Of a stretch of DNA of 49,473 bases, positions 1-7,114 are shown piece after piece. Source of the DNA: an uncultured Oxalicibacterium sp. Lineage in GTDB: Bacteria; Pseudomonadota; Gammaproteobacteria; Burkholderiales; Burkholderiaceae_D. The position numbers and the translations under genes were made by a program. Positions within the stretch are counted from its first letter, which is position 1. Each line of letters opens with the position of its first letter. Below the pieces are notes generated by a model. That model was not told the DNA's origin. It worked only from the letters and a program-made list of their open reading frames with translations, and searched no databases. The stretch covers positions 1-49,473 of the forward strand of contig NZ_CAJYMD010000070.1 of the NCBI RefSeq assembly GCF_913776015.1, written 5' to 3'.

Positions 1-401
1 GTCACTGCGTGAGAAACAACGGACGGTGATTCACCACGAATCAGTGTGCTGCCGTTACCTGTACGTATTTCTGCATCCGTAGCGGGTATCTGTCCAAGCA
101 ACTGACTTTGCACGCGTACTTGCCAAACGGTTTCGATGCGATTGCGAGACCAGGCCGATACAGTGGTTGTCCCGGGTTTTTTGCCGACTAGCAGAATCGA
201 ACCCGGCCGATTGCGATTGCCGGAGAGTACAACAACATCGGCAATATCGGGATCGGCCACGGCGATGCGTTCGAGATCGGCAGGAACAGGTAAGGTGCGC
301 TGTTCCTTGACGTTGATGAGCAATTCGATTTCCTTGGCCATGACAGAAAGCGCGGGCACAAGAAGCAGGATCGCCAGTGTGATGGTTTGAATGTTTTTCA
401 T
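1..401 (-). CDS. cpaC: Tad/Flp pilus secretin CpaC (RcpA), N-terminal part
   Basis: The first 133 residues of a type IVc (Tad/Flp) pilus outer-membrane secretin; the rest lies beyond the left edge. Translation from the ATG at 401 gives a Sec signal peptide (MKNIQTITLAILLLVPALSVMA), then the pilus-specific secretin N-domain with the typical order VPADLERIAVADPDIADVVV ... GSILLVGKKPGTTTVSAW, and the beginning of a BON-like domain. In the family this protein multimerises in the outer membrane as the channel for the Flp fibre. It is the last visible gene of the minus-strand series flp-cpaA-tadE-cpaB-cpaC, 45 bp after cpaB, the usual tad order. The frame is open to position 1. Identification is firm; the secretin domain itself is not visible. 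Confidence 0.9.
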   Translation of the reverse strand, partial: MKNIQTITLAILLLVPALSVMAKEIELLINVKEQRTLPVPADLERIAVADPDIADVVVLSGNRNRPGSILLVGKKPGTTTVSAWSRNRIETVWQVRVQSQLLGQIPATDAEIRTGNGSTLIRGESPSVVSHAV

Positions 402-446
402 GAGATCGGGCGTTTTACTTGGTCGCAATCAAGCGTCGGATAAAAA

Positions 447-1391
447 TCAGAAACGAACTTGTTCACGTTGTGCACCTTTGATGACTTCCAGCGTGCGCGG
501 TGAATTGTTCGAGGGTGTAACGGCATGCGACGGCTTTGCGGGCGTAGTCTTTTTCGATTTGTCGCCCGCCCAGCTTGTTGTTTCCAGCCCGGCGAAGGCA
601 CGGTTATCCGGTGCAAGAAGGTGCTGTTTTTCTTCAGTGGATAATCCTGCGCGCGGCAACAAAGCGATACCCGAGTCCGGGAAGAGTGCATGGTTGGCAA
701 TGCCCGCATCACCGGGATGACGCAGGGCCAAGGCGAGCTTGCCGTGTTGTACCGCAAGCAGCAGGGAGTTCACTTCTTCGACGGGGGTTGCGAGAACGGC
801 AGTGCGTGGCTGCGCAGAAGAGGATCCTTGCGGCTTACGCAAGGTCGTCGCATCGGTTGCATCGATCGTACCGATCACTTCAGTTCCATAGGCCAAGACA
901 CGCAGGCGTGATGCAATCAGGCGTGCATGTCCTTTCTCTATTGGCGTGCTGGGTTTCAACGTCACGAAAACATCGACAAAATCACCCGGATCGAGCTTGT
1001 GCCCCACACCGATAACTTCATCGACCGGCAGCGCGAGCGCGCGTTCGCCGTCGGCAAGTTGCAGCGCAATGCCTTGTACGAGATTGCCTTCTGTTAGTAG
1101 CTTTTCAGCAGGAATGTCGCTGGCTGCAATGCGTCCAGCGACATGGGAGATGGCGTGATAGGAACCCGGAACCGGCCGCGGCGAGTCGATCGTTTTCAAG
1201 TCCTTGCTATCAATGCGTTTGCCTTTTTCGATTGGTACCGCTGTGATGACCAACGTATGGAATGGTGCAGGTTCTGCCGCTGCAACCGGTGCCGGTTCGG
1301 GAGGGCGGCTGCCCATCCACCAGGCAATGCCGGCCAGTACCACTGCCAGAGCGATGAGAAAAGCTGCGAGGATTCGGGTGAGCTTGTTCAT
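447..1391 (-). CDS. cpaB: Flp pilus assembly protein CpaB (RcpC)
   Basis: A 314-residue inner-membrane-anchored periplasmic protein needed for assembly of Tad/Flp pili, thought to stabilise the CpaC secretin. A single N-terminal transmembrane anchor (about residues 7-27, ILAAFLIALAVVLAGIAWWM) is followed by an SAF-type domain (VITAVPIEKGKRIDSKDLKTI) and the RcpC/CpaB core (LALPVDEVIGVGHKLDPGDFVDVFVTL, about 120-150). The C-terminal 60 residues are basic and low in predicted structure, as is common in the family. It sits 22 bp after the TadE-like gene and 45 bp before cpaC, consistent with one transcript. Length is normal. Confidence 0.92.
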   Translation of the reverse strand: MNKLTRILAAFLIALAVVLAGIAWWMGSRPPEPAPVAAAEPAPFHTLVITAVPIEKGKRIDSKDLKTIDSPRPVPGSYHAISHVAGRIAASDIPAEKLLTEGNLVQGIALQLADGERALALPVDEVIGVGHKLDPGDFVDVFVTLKPSTPIEKGHARLIASRLRVLAYGTEVIGTIDATDATTLRKPQGSSSAQPRTAVLATPVEEVNSLLLAVQHGKLALALRHPGDAGIANHALFPDSGIALLPRAGLSTEEKQHLLAPDNRAFAGLETTSWAGDKSKKTTPAKPSHAVTPSNNSPRTLEVIKGAQREQVRF

Positions 1392-1413
1392 TCTTGTTGT
1401 TATCCGTTTCCGA

Positions 1414-1905
1414 TCAGTTGAGTTGTATGACCGCCGTGCTGCTTAATGTTTGCGGAATCGCGAACCCCATTAGCGGGCCGAGCAGAACAGGAACGAGGGG
1501 GCGCTGCGCGTATGGGTAGCTGACGGTGACGCGATAGCATTGCGCACGGTCCGCAGGATTAGGGGCTGTGTCGTACACGCAAGGTTCAGGTTCTGGTTGG
1601 AAAGTCAGATTGACTGTACCCAGCCATGCAGCAACACTTTGAGGGCCAACAGCGGCTTGCCGCGCGTTATTTTCGCGAGCTTGTTCAATAGTGTTTTCAG
1701 ATGAATTTTCTACGTGTCTTAGAGCGGCCCGCGCTCCTTCGGCCGCGGCCATCGTCAACGATTGCTGTGCCACAAAAATCATGCCGTAGCTGATGATGGC
1801 GTAAAAAATCAGGAAGAAAAGGGGAAATACCAATGCGAATTCGATGGCAGATGCACCTTTTTGATTTTTCTTTTTGATGGCGATCCGCAATAGGGGTGAC
1901 GTCAT
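1414..1905 (-). CDS. TadE-like minor pseudopilin
   Basis: A 163-residue TadE/TadG-family pseudopilin. After a short basic leader (IKKKNQKG) it has the prepilin-peptidase-like sequence G-ASAIEFALVFPLFFLIFYAI: the cleavage glycine, glutamate at +5 and a hydrophobic helix. The rest is periplasmic with two Cys (CVYDTAPNPADRAQC). The start at 1905 is chosen because it gives the usual short basic leader. The frame is open to an ATG at 1977, but the extra 24 residues (MIAKCHNKKSGFFV...) come from an A/T-rich inverted repeat and look non-coding. It lies between cpaA and cpaB and would be a substrate of CpaA/TadV. Whether it is TadE or another minor pilin cannot be decided. Confidence 0.82.
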   Translation of the reverse strand: MTSPLLRIAIKKKNQKGASAIEFALVFPLFFLIFYAIISYGMIFVAQQSLTMAAAEGARAALRHVENSSENTIEQARENNARQAAVGPQSVAAWLGTVNLTFQPEPEPCVYDTAPNPADRAQCYRVTVSYPYAQRPLVPVLLGPLMGFAIPQTLSSTAVIQLN

Positions 1906-1936
1906 CACTTCTCGCTGAGATAGAGAAGTGAACGTT

Positions 1937-1958
1937 ACAAAAAAACCGCTTTTTTTGT
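1937..1958. other. A/T-rich inverted repeat between cpaA and the tadE-like gene
   Basis: ACAAAAAAA-ccgc-TTTTTTTGT, a 9-bp stem with a 4-base loop, lies between the stop of cpaA (2005) and the preferred start of the TadE-like gene (1905). It has a T tract on either strand but only a weak stem. It could be a partial attenuator inside the pilus operon or an AT-rich spacer. Its main use here is to argue that the longer tadE reading frame is not translated. Confidence 0.4.
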
Positions 1959-2004
1959 TATGACATTTCGCGATCATGGCTTCTTGTCTCCAGCGAAACG
2001 TGCA

Positions 2005-2508
2005 TCAAGCAATGGCAATCGCGATGGCCCCAATTGCCAGATAGGCTGCATAAGGAATGCCGCGTCTTCCTGCGCGTTTTTCCAAAATTTTCTCGTACAG
2101 CGAACTGCTGATTACAGCATTCCGAATACGCATCCAGGTAGCCGATGCCCTGGCCAAGGATGTGTTGGATAGATACCAAAGTAATGCATGCATGCCGGCG
2201 AGGACGCTGCCAATTAACCATAGGGGAACCAGATACGATGGCCCCATGATGAATCCTAGTGTGGCAAAAAACTTTACGTCGCCGGCACCCATTGCACGTA
2301 GTGCGTATAACGGTATTAATAAAGCAAAAGCGATCAGACCTCCTATAAAAGAGTCTTGAACAGTAATACTTCCAAAGCCTCTTCCATTCATAACAAACCA
2401 GGTCACATTTGCAATCAGAGCTGCAAGAAGAACTTGGTTCGGTACACGACGAAATAGCAGGTCTGATGAAATGATGAATCCGCAAAAAATTACTATCAGA
2501 AGAAGCAC
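2005..2508 (-). CDS. cpaA: Prepilin peptidase CpaA/TadV
   Basis: A 167-residue integral-membrane aspartyl protease of the type IV prepilin peptidase family, processing Flp pilin and TadE-like pseudopilins. The N terminus is directly membrane-embedded (MLLLIVIFCGFIISSDLLFRRVPN), with the first catalytic Asp in ISSDLLFRRVPN and the second in the GDVKFFATLG motif (about residue 75), which matches the GxGD signature. There is no methyltransferase domain, as expected for the short TadV class. It starts 3 bp after the flp stop codon, so it is surely cotranscribed with the pilin it cleaves. Confidence 0.92.
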   Translation of the reverse strand: MLLLIVIFCGFIISSDLLFRRVPNQVLLAALIANVTWFVMNGRGFGSITVQDSFIGGLIAFALLIPLYALRAMGAGDVKFFATLGFIMGPSYLVPLWLIGSVLAGMHALLWYLSNTSLARASATWMRIRNAVISSSLYEKILEKRAGRRGIPYAAYLAIGAIAIAIA

Positions 2509-2511
2509 TGA

Positions 2512-2709
2512 TTAATTCGTGCCTGTTCCGCCAGTAGATCCTGCATTTTTTAAGGCCGTTACAATTCGCCCGAATAAGTTATCTAGCTCAGTACGAACGT
2601 TGCCTAAAGAAGCAATGATTGCCACTGCAATAATTCCCGCAATCAGCCCATACTCGATTGCCGTTGCACCTTCTTCATCTTTTAAGAACTTGATGATTTG
2701 CGTTTTCAT
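2512..2709 (-). CDS. flp: Flp-type major pilin
   Basis: A 65-residue Flp/Fap pilin, the structural subunit of type IVc pili. A short basic leader MKTQIIKFLKDEEG is followed by ATAIEYGLIAGIIAVAIIASLG: the processing Gly, the Glu at +5 and adjacent Tyr that define the Flp motif, then the hydrophobic helix. The tail is Gly/Thr-rich (STGGTGTN). A good Shine-Dalgarno sequence (AGGAG) precedes the ATG. It is the first gene of the pilus operon, and the 115 bp between 2710 and 2824 must hold its promoter, which I could not define with confidence. Confidence 0.95.
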   Translation of the reverse strand: MKTQIIKFLKDEEGATAIEYGLIAGIIAVAIIASLGNVRTELDNLFGRIVTALKNAGSTGGTGTN

Positions 2710-2824
2710 TTGCTTCTCCTATTTAAGAAATGCACTCCTGGTTTGTATGTCATGTCATTTCTATGAATGACTGTTCCTCATGCTTTTGCTGCTTGATACA
2801 TGACATGCACGGAGCGCTGTGCCG

Positions 2825-4516
2825 TCATTCGAACTGGTATGCATACGAAAGATTGAAACGCGGTGAGCGCTTGTTTGCATTAATGGGAATGTCGCCGACA
2901 GGCTGTGCGACGGACAGGTCGAGTGAATAATGCTTTTTGTCCGAAAGCCGCACACCAAAACCCAGCGATGCCAAATCGCCGCCCGCAATATCAAAACCAT
3001 TCAAGTAGGTGCGTGCGGTATCGCCCAGGACATACGGTTGCACTTGCTTGACATACTTCCCATCGCGTTCAAAGGCACGATTGAATTCGAGTGCAAGCCC
3101 CCAGCCTTTGTCGCCTGCGGTTTCGCCAGCAGGGTAGGCAAGACCGAAGTGGCGTGCGCCAAAACTGATCTGTTCGGACAGTGGCAGGATGTCGCCGCTG
3201 TATTGACCGCTGCCGCGGATGACAACGCCATAGCCGTTGGTAAATGTGTTGGATTGCGTGAAGCTACCGCGTAGCCGTAGAAAGTCGAGATCAACATTGC
3301 TGTTGAAACGGCTGGCACCGGCGCCATCGATGCCTTGGTAAATGCCAAGCGAGTACTGCGTGCTGCTCTTGGGTGTGACTTCGATGCTATTTATTTCAAG
3401 CGACACCGCACGGATGTCGGATTCGATTTCAACACCAGTTGGTACGGTTGGTACCGAACGTGTGTAACGTGCATTGTTGCGTGCCGCATAAACACCGCCG
3501 CTTAATGTGAGGTTGCGGCTGGCTGTCAGCACCAAGGGGTAGCTGAGGTTGATGCTGGCGCGTTCGGTGCGTGTTTGGTAGCGCGCTTCGAACTGGCGAT
3601 CCACTAGGGCACGATTTTCCGGTTCTGCGCTGTAGCGCGAAAGGTTGACGTTCAACAGCATGCCTTGCCAGCGGATGGGCTGGGCGTAATTGACGGCGTA
3701 ATACTCTTCTTTGGACGGTCCTTTGGGTACCAGTGTGCTGACAGTAAGCTGTTCGCCCAGCGGGCTGATGCCGTTGAGGCTCGCACTTAAGACACCACGC
3801 GGACTTGAGTGCGCCGTATCGAGTCCTAATGAAGCGTTGAATGGCTTGCGATTGACATCAAGGACCATTTCCGCCGCACCATCGGTGGTTGTTGGTGGCG
3901 TCACGGTCGCCTTGATACGCATGCCTGGTTGTAGGCCCAAGATACTGGTAATACGTTCGAATTGCGATTTGCTTAGCGGGCGATCGTTCGTCAACTGTTC
4001 TGCGATATGACGCAGGCGCTCTTCCGAGGCGCCAGGCGAACCTTCGATACGAACTTTCGCTACATAGCCTTCCACCACGCTGATGACAACGACGTTGTCC
4101 TTGAAACTTTGGTCGGGCACAAAAGCAAAAGAAAGGGGATAACCTTTTTCCTGATAAAGACGCGTGACGTTATTGGCTGCCTGCAGCAATTCGGCCACGG
4201 TAATTTCCCGATTCGTCAGTGGAACGAACTCGGCGGAGACTTGTTCAAAAGGGATGGATTTAACGCCTGCGATTTGAAATTTCGAAGGCTTGATTCGTGA
4301 AGCCAAAAGGCGCTGCAACGCTGCGTTTGGTGGCGGCGATTGAATGTCGACAGTGACGGGCTGGGCTGGTTGTGTATCAACCTTCGGTAGCGAGTCCAAG
4401 GGATTCCCCTGGCCAGGGCTACGTACTTCTGCCAATGCCTCGGGTAATAGCCCGACATGGCAAAGCGCGACAGAAATGCCGATAAGCGAAAATTTGTTTG
4501 CTTGCAATCGAATCAT
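2825..4516 (-). CDS. TpsB/ShlB/FhaC-family outer-membrane transporter
   Basis: A 563-residue two-partner secretion transporter. It has a signal peptide ending ALA-E (LIGISVALCHVGLLPEALA), a proline-rich linker, POTRA domains (FQIAGVKSIPFEQVSAEFVPL through the LYQEKGYPLSFAFVPDQ and VVVISVVEGYVAKVRIEG stretches, about residues 75-185), and a beta-barrel from about 225. The region SFGARHFGLAYPAGE probably corresponds to the conserved L6 hairpin, where FhaC has VRGY. The chain ends YAYQFE, with Phe penultimate rather than last. Start 4516 is preferred over a GTG at 4540 because it begins just before the signal peptide. No haemagglutinin-like TpsA is present; the neighbour upstream is a repeat lipoprotein separated by a terminator. 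Family assignment is firm, substrate unknown. Confidence 0.88.
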   Translation of the reverse strand: MIRLQANKFSLIGISVALCHVGLLPEALAEVRSPGQGNPLDSLPKVDTQPAQPVTVDIQSPPPNAALQRLLASRIKPSKFQIAGVKSIPFEQVSAEFVPLTNREITVAELLQAANNVTRLYQEKGYPLSFAFVPDQSFKDNVVVISVVEGYVAKVRIEGSPGASEERLRHIAEQLTNDRPLSKSQFERITSILGLQPGMRIKATVTPPTTTDGAAEMVLDVNRKPFNASLGLDTAHSSPRGVLSASLNGISPLGEQLTVSTLVPKGPSKEEYYAVNYAQPIRWQGMLLNVNLSRYSAEPENRALVDRQFEARYQTRTERASINLSYPLVLTASRNLTLSGGVYAARNNARYTRSVPTVPTGVEIESDIRAVSLEINSIEVTPKSSTQYSLGIYQGIDGAGASRFNSNVDLDFLRLRGSFTQSNTFTNGYGVVIRGSGQYSGDILPLSEQISFGARHFGLAYPAGETAGDKGWGLALEFNRAFERDGKYVKQVQPYVLGDTARTYLNGFDIAGGDLASLGFGVRLSDKKHYSLDLSVAQPVGDIPINANKRSPRFNLSYAYQFE

Positions 4517-4591
4517 TCTTTTACTCTGGCAGGCGAACACGAATTGTTAAAAGAACGTGATAAATCATGCCTTTCGGAAAGGCGAGTGCAC

Positions 4592-4609
4592 ATACCATAT
4601 TTATGGTAT
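4592..4609. promoter_or_regulatory. Palindrome upstream of the TpsB gene
   Basis: ATACCATA-tt-TATGGTAT, a perfect 8-2-8 inverted repeat, lies 76 bp upstream of the TpsB ATG and 25 bp past the terminator of the lipoprotein gene in the direction of transcription. It is well placed for an operator on an independent tpsB promoter. No regulator is assigned. Confidence 0.4.
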
Positions 4610-4633
4610 TTCTGATTTTCTTGAGGAAGTCTG

Positions 4634-4672
4634 CAAAAAAACAAGCGGGCTCCGCTATCAGAGCCCGCTTGT
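4634..4672 (-). terminator. Rho-independent terminator of the repeat-lipoprotein gene
   Basis: A 12-bp perfect stem (acaagcgggctc / gagcccgcttgt, 4641-4652 and 4661-4672) with an 8-base loop, followed on the minus strand by a run of seven T. It lies just after the lipoprotein stop codon and separates that gene from tpsB. Confidence 0.9.
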
Positions 4673-4684
4673 TGCTTTTGGGAA

Positions 4685-5992
4685 TTAGCGATTCGTGGCG
4701 ACTACGCCGCCCAGCAGATTGGTCACTGGGGATAGAAGGGATTGGTTGGTACCCGCGCCGCTACCCGTGGTGGGAACAACACCGCCGACGACTGTCTGTA
4801 CGGTTACGACAACCGGCGTCAGGATGCTGCCCGTCTGATTGCCGGTCAGGCCGCCAACCAGATTTGTGACAGGGGCGGTTACATGACCGGTGCTACCGCC
4901 TGTCAAACCACCTACAAGTCCCGTGACCGGAGCCAGCAATTCTCCGTTACCGCCGCCATTCAGACCGCCAAGTACATCGGTAACAGGAGCGAGTACGCCG
5001 GCACCTTGATTGCCGGTGAGGCCGCTAACAAGCGACGTGACAGGTGCCAGCAATCCATCGTTGCTGCCGTTACCGATCGCGCCGATTTTTCCGCCAAGGA
5101 TGCCAGTGATTGGGCTGAGCAACGAAGCAAGGCCTTGATTGGTGCCCACATCATTTTCAGGTTGCAACAGGATGCCAAGAATGGAGACGGTGTCACCGGT
5201 AGCCGTCACAACACCACCCAGATTGCTTACGACCGGTGTGTTGCTATCGGTAATGCCAATTCCCAGGCCAGCAACATTGCCGCCAATCGTTTCCAGCAGA
5301 TTGTTCACGGGTCGGCCCAATCCTGTCGTGCCTCCGATCTGGTGAGTGAGCGATGTTACGGTACTGGTGAGCGGCACGATACTGCTGCTCAACGATTGGG
5401 TAATCTGCTCAATGGGAGTCGACTCGATCACTGATGGCAATTTGGTCGACAGGTCGACAACTGCACTGCCCACGTTGGAAACCAGGCTGCCAACCGGCGT
5501 TGTCACGGGTGCCAGCACGCTCAGCTGGTCCGTACCCAAATTCGACACGAGTGTACCCACGCTTTCTACGGTTACGCCTGTCTGAGCGATGACGTTATCG
5601 ACGACATTAACGGTTGTACCAACAGGATTCTCGATTAATCCCATTTGACCCAGTCCATCGGCAATGCCATCGCCCAGCGTCGTGACGATACCGCCCGTGT
5701 TTTCTACAACGGTGGCGACATCGCCGCTGGTCTGCGCCGACACCAATGGCAAATTCATTTCGCCGAGCGTTGTGCCTGTGTCGGATATGGCTGTGCCGGT
5801 TGCGGAAATGACGTTCGCTTTGCGTTCGACGACCTGACCAGTTGGCGTGGCAAATGTGGTGACGGTGCCGCCGCCGTCATCGCCGCCGCCGCCGCTGGAT
5901 ACGCTGCCGGAGCCTCTGCCACTTGCGCAACCTACAAGAGCGGCAATACTAATCACGAGAATGCTGCGGGAATAGATGCTAGGGATGTTCAT
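4685..5992 (-). CDS. Repeat-rich outer-membrane lipoprotein (APVT-repeat protein)
   Basis: A 435-residue predicted lipoprotein with a lipobox LVG-C at Cys22, Ala at +2 (outer-membrane sorting) and a Gly/Ser/Asp linker (GSVSSGGGGDDGGG). The remainder is low-complexity, rich in Gly, Val, Thr, Leu and Asn and poor in charge. The last 150 residues carry imperfect repeats of about 23-26 residues built on L-L-x-P-V-T-x-L-V-G-G-L-T-G-N (LLSPITGILGG, LLAPVTSLVSGLTGN, VLAPVTDVLGGLNGG, LLAPVTGLVGGLTGG, VTAPVTNLVGGLTGN, LLSPVTNLLGG). My recollection is that similar proteins in Burkholderiales are labelled collagen-like, but no Gly-X-Y register is seen. RBS AGGAGAAC fits the ATG. It lies next to a TpsB transporter, suggesting but not proving that it is the secreted partner. 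Function unknown. Confidence 0.8.
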   Translation of the reverse strand: MNIPSIYSRSILVISIAALVGCASGRGSGSVSSGGGGDDGGGTVTTFATPTGQVVERKANVISATGTAISDTGTTLGEMNLPLVSAQTSGDVATVVENTGGIVTTLGDGIADGLGQMGLIENPVGTTVNVVDNVIAQTGVTVESVGTLVSNLGTDQLSVLAPVTTPVGSLVSNVGSAVVDLSTKLPSVIESTPIEQITQSLSSSIVPLTSTVTSLTHQIGGTTGLGRPVNNLLETIGGNVAGLGIGITDSNTPVVSNLGGVVTATGDTVSILGILLQPENDVGTNQGLASLLSPITGILGGKIGAIGNGSNDGLLAPVTSLVSGLTGNQGAGVLAPVTDVLGGLNGGGNGELLAPVTGLVGGLTGGSTGHVTAPVTNLVGGLTGNQTGSILTPVVVTVQTVVGGVVPTTGSGAGTNQSLLSPVTNLLGGVVATNR

Positions 5993-6362
5993 GTTTGTTC
6001 TCCTGATGACAACTTAAAAGGAAGGGCTATGTCCGTCTATGGCAAACGCTGTGCCAACGGACTTTGTTGTCTTGGAGAATTTTTTGTTGGAACTTTTTAT
6101 TTATCTAAATCAACTACTTAGTGCGTAAATCCCACTTGAGGCTGCACTGCTGGATAAAGAAAAACTGCTGCCTTGCGTGTTACGTGTAACGTTACGTCCG
6201 AAACAAAATGTTTCGTTTCTTGTATCCTGAATGCCGGAGAATGTGACAATTTGGCTGTTCGTGCGTCAATGCAATATGCTTTCATACTGATGCATGCCTT
6301 CAACTTATTCATGTTTCCTTTATCCAATACCGACCAAAGCCTTTGCTCGCGAAAGAATTATC
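5993..6362. other. Intergenic region between divergent lipoprotein and Nudix genes
   Basis: About 370 bp without a supported gene. It must contain the promoter of the minus-strand lipoprotein gene and that of the plus-strand Nudix gene. A cluster of inverted repeats occurs at 6179-6215 (listed separately). Short open frames here lack ribosome sites and family resemblance. Confidence 0.6.
6179..6215. promoter_or_regulatory. Cluster of palindromes, possible operator
   Basis: Three inverted repeats are packed together: GTTAC-gt-GTAAC (6179-6190), the overlapping perfect palindrome GTAACGTTAC (6186-6195), and CGAAACA-aaa-TGTTTCG (6199-6215). The arrangement suggests binding of one or more dimeric repressors between the divergent genes. 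The regulator is unknown. Confidence 0.4.
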
Positions 6363-7028
6363 TTGGCTAGACTGCATTTCGATCCGGAATTGTTGCCTGT
6401 TGATTCGCTAGGTGGAGAAGAGCCCGTATCGGCCGACCGTCTGGCGGTCGAATTTCTGCGCAATCGCTTTTTGCATCCGCCGCAGTGGTCGCCTGAAATC
6501 ACGGTCGAGCGGTTGGTTCGTCCGATGAGCGGTCCCTTGACCGAAGCTGCGGTGCTGGTGCCGATCGTGTTGCGCGAGACAGGGCCGACATTGATGCTGA
6601 CCTTACGAACCGCACACTTGAACGATCATGCCGGCCAAATCAGTTTTCCCGGCGGGCGCATGGAGTCCTTCGATGGTTCGCCGATTGATACGGCGTTACG
6701 AGAAACCGAAGAAGAGGTGGGACTGGACCGCAGCCATATTGATGTGCTGGGGACATTGCCCGAATATCATACCGGCACCGGTTTTCGCGTGACTCCTGTG
6801 GTTGGCATTGTGCAGCCGCCTTTTGAACTGCGTCCGGAACCATTTGAAGTGGCGGAAGTATTTGAAGTGCCATTGGCCTACTTGATGGACGGTACGCATC
6901 ACGAGCGTCGTACGGCCGAATTTCAAACGGGACGTCGAACCTTTTATGTCATGCCCTACGAGCGCTTCTTCATTTGGGGAGCCACGGCAGGCATGTTGCG
7001 CAACCTGTTTCACTTGCTGCGTGCCTGA
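6363..7028 (+). CDS. CoA pyrophosphatase-like Nudix hydrolase
   Basis: A Nudix hydrolase of the NudL/CoA-diphosphatase group, which cleaves CoA and its derivatives to phosphopantetheine and 3',5'-ADP. The motif HAGQISFPGG is the CoA-specific extension, and the Nudix box runs on as GGRMESFD...ALRETEEEVGL, with the RE and EE metal ligands present. The domain occupies about residues 60-200 of 221. The start is uncertain. I prefer TTG 6363, which gives MARLHFDPELLPVDSL with a GAAAG-like site upstream; an in-frame ATG at 6294 would add 23 residues that do not look conserved. The next gene on the same strand is the CobD/CbiB homologue, 86 bp downstream with its own likely promoter. Confidence 0.85.
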   Translation: MARLHFDPELLPVDSLGGEEPVSADRLAVEFLRNRFLHPPQWSPEITVERLVRPMSGPLTEAAVLVPIVLRETGPTLMLTLRTAHLNDHAGQISFPGGRMESFDGSPIDTALRETEEEVGLDRSHIDVLGTLPEYHTGTGFRVTPVVGIVQPPFELRPEPFEVAEVFEVPLAYLMDGTHHERRTAEFQTGRRTFYVMPYERFFIWGATAGMLRNLFHLLRA

Positions 7029-7057
7029 TCGCTAATGAGTCGATGAGCCAAGTTGAT

Positions 7058-7086
7058 TTGATTCCACTCTTGGCGTGCGCTATCTT
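7058..7086 (+). promoter_or_regulatory. Probable sigma-70 promoter of the CobD/CbiB-like gene
   Basis: TTGATT (7058-7063) and TATCTT (7081-7086) are separated by exactly 17 bp and lie 28 bp before the ATG at 7115. Each hexamer matches the consensus at four or five positions. Confidence 0.45.
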
Positions 7087-7114
7087 ATGGCCTGACCGAT
7101 AAACAGGGCATCCA

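Noticed and set aside
1906-1977. Longer start for the TadE-like gene
   Set aside because: The extra residues derive from an A/T-rich inverted repeat and spoil the short basic leader expected before the pseudopilin helix.
4742-5434. A 230-codon plus-strand frame opposite the repeat lipoprotein
   Set aside because: Its repetitive character comes from the repeats of the opposite strand; no start signal or family match.
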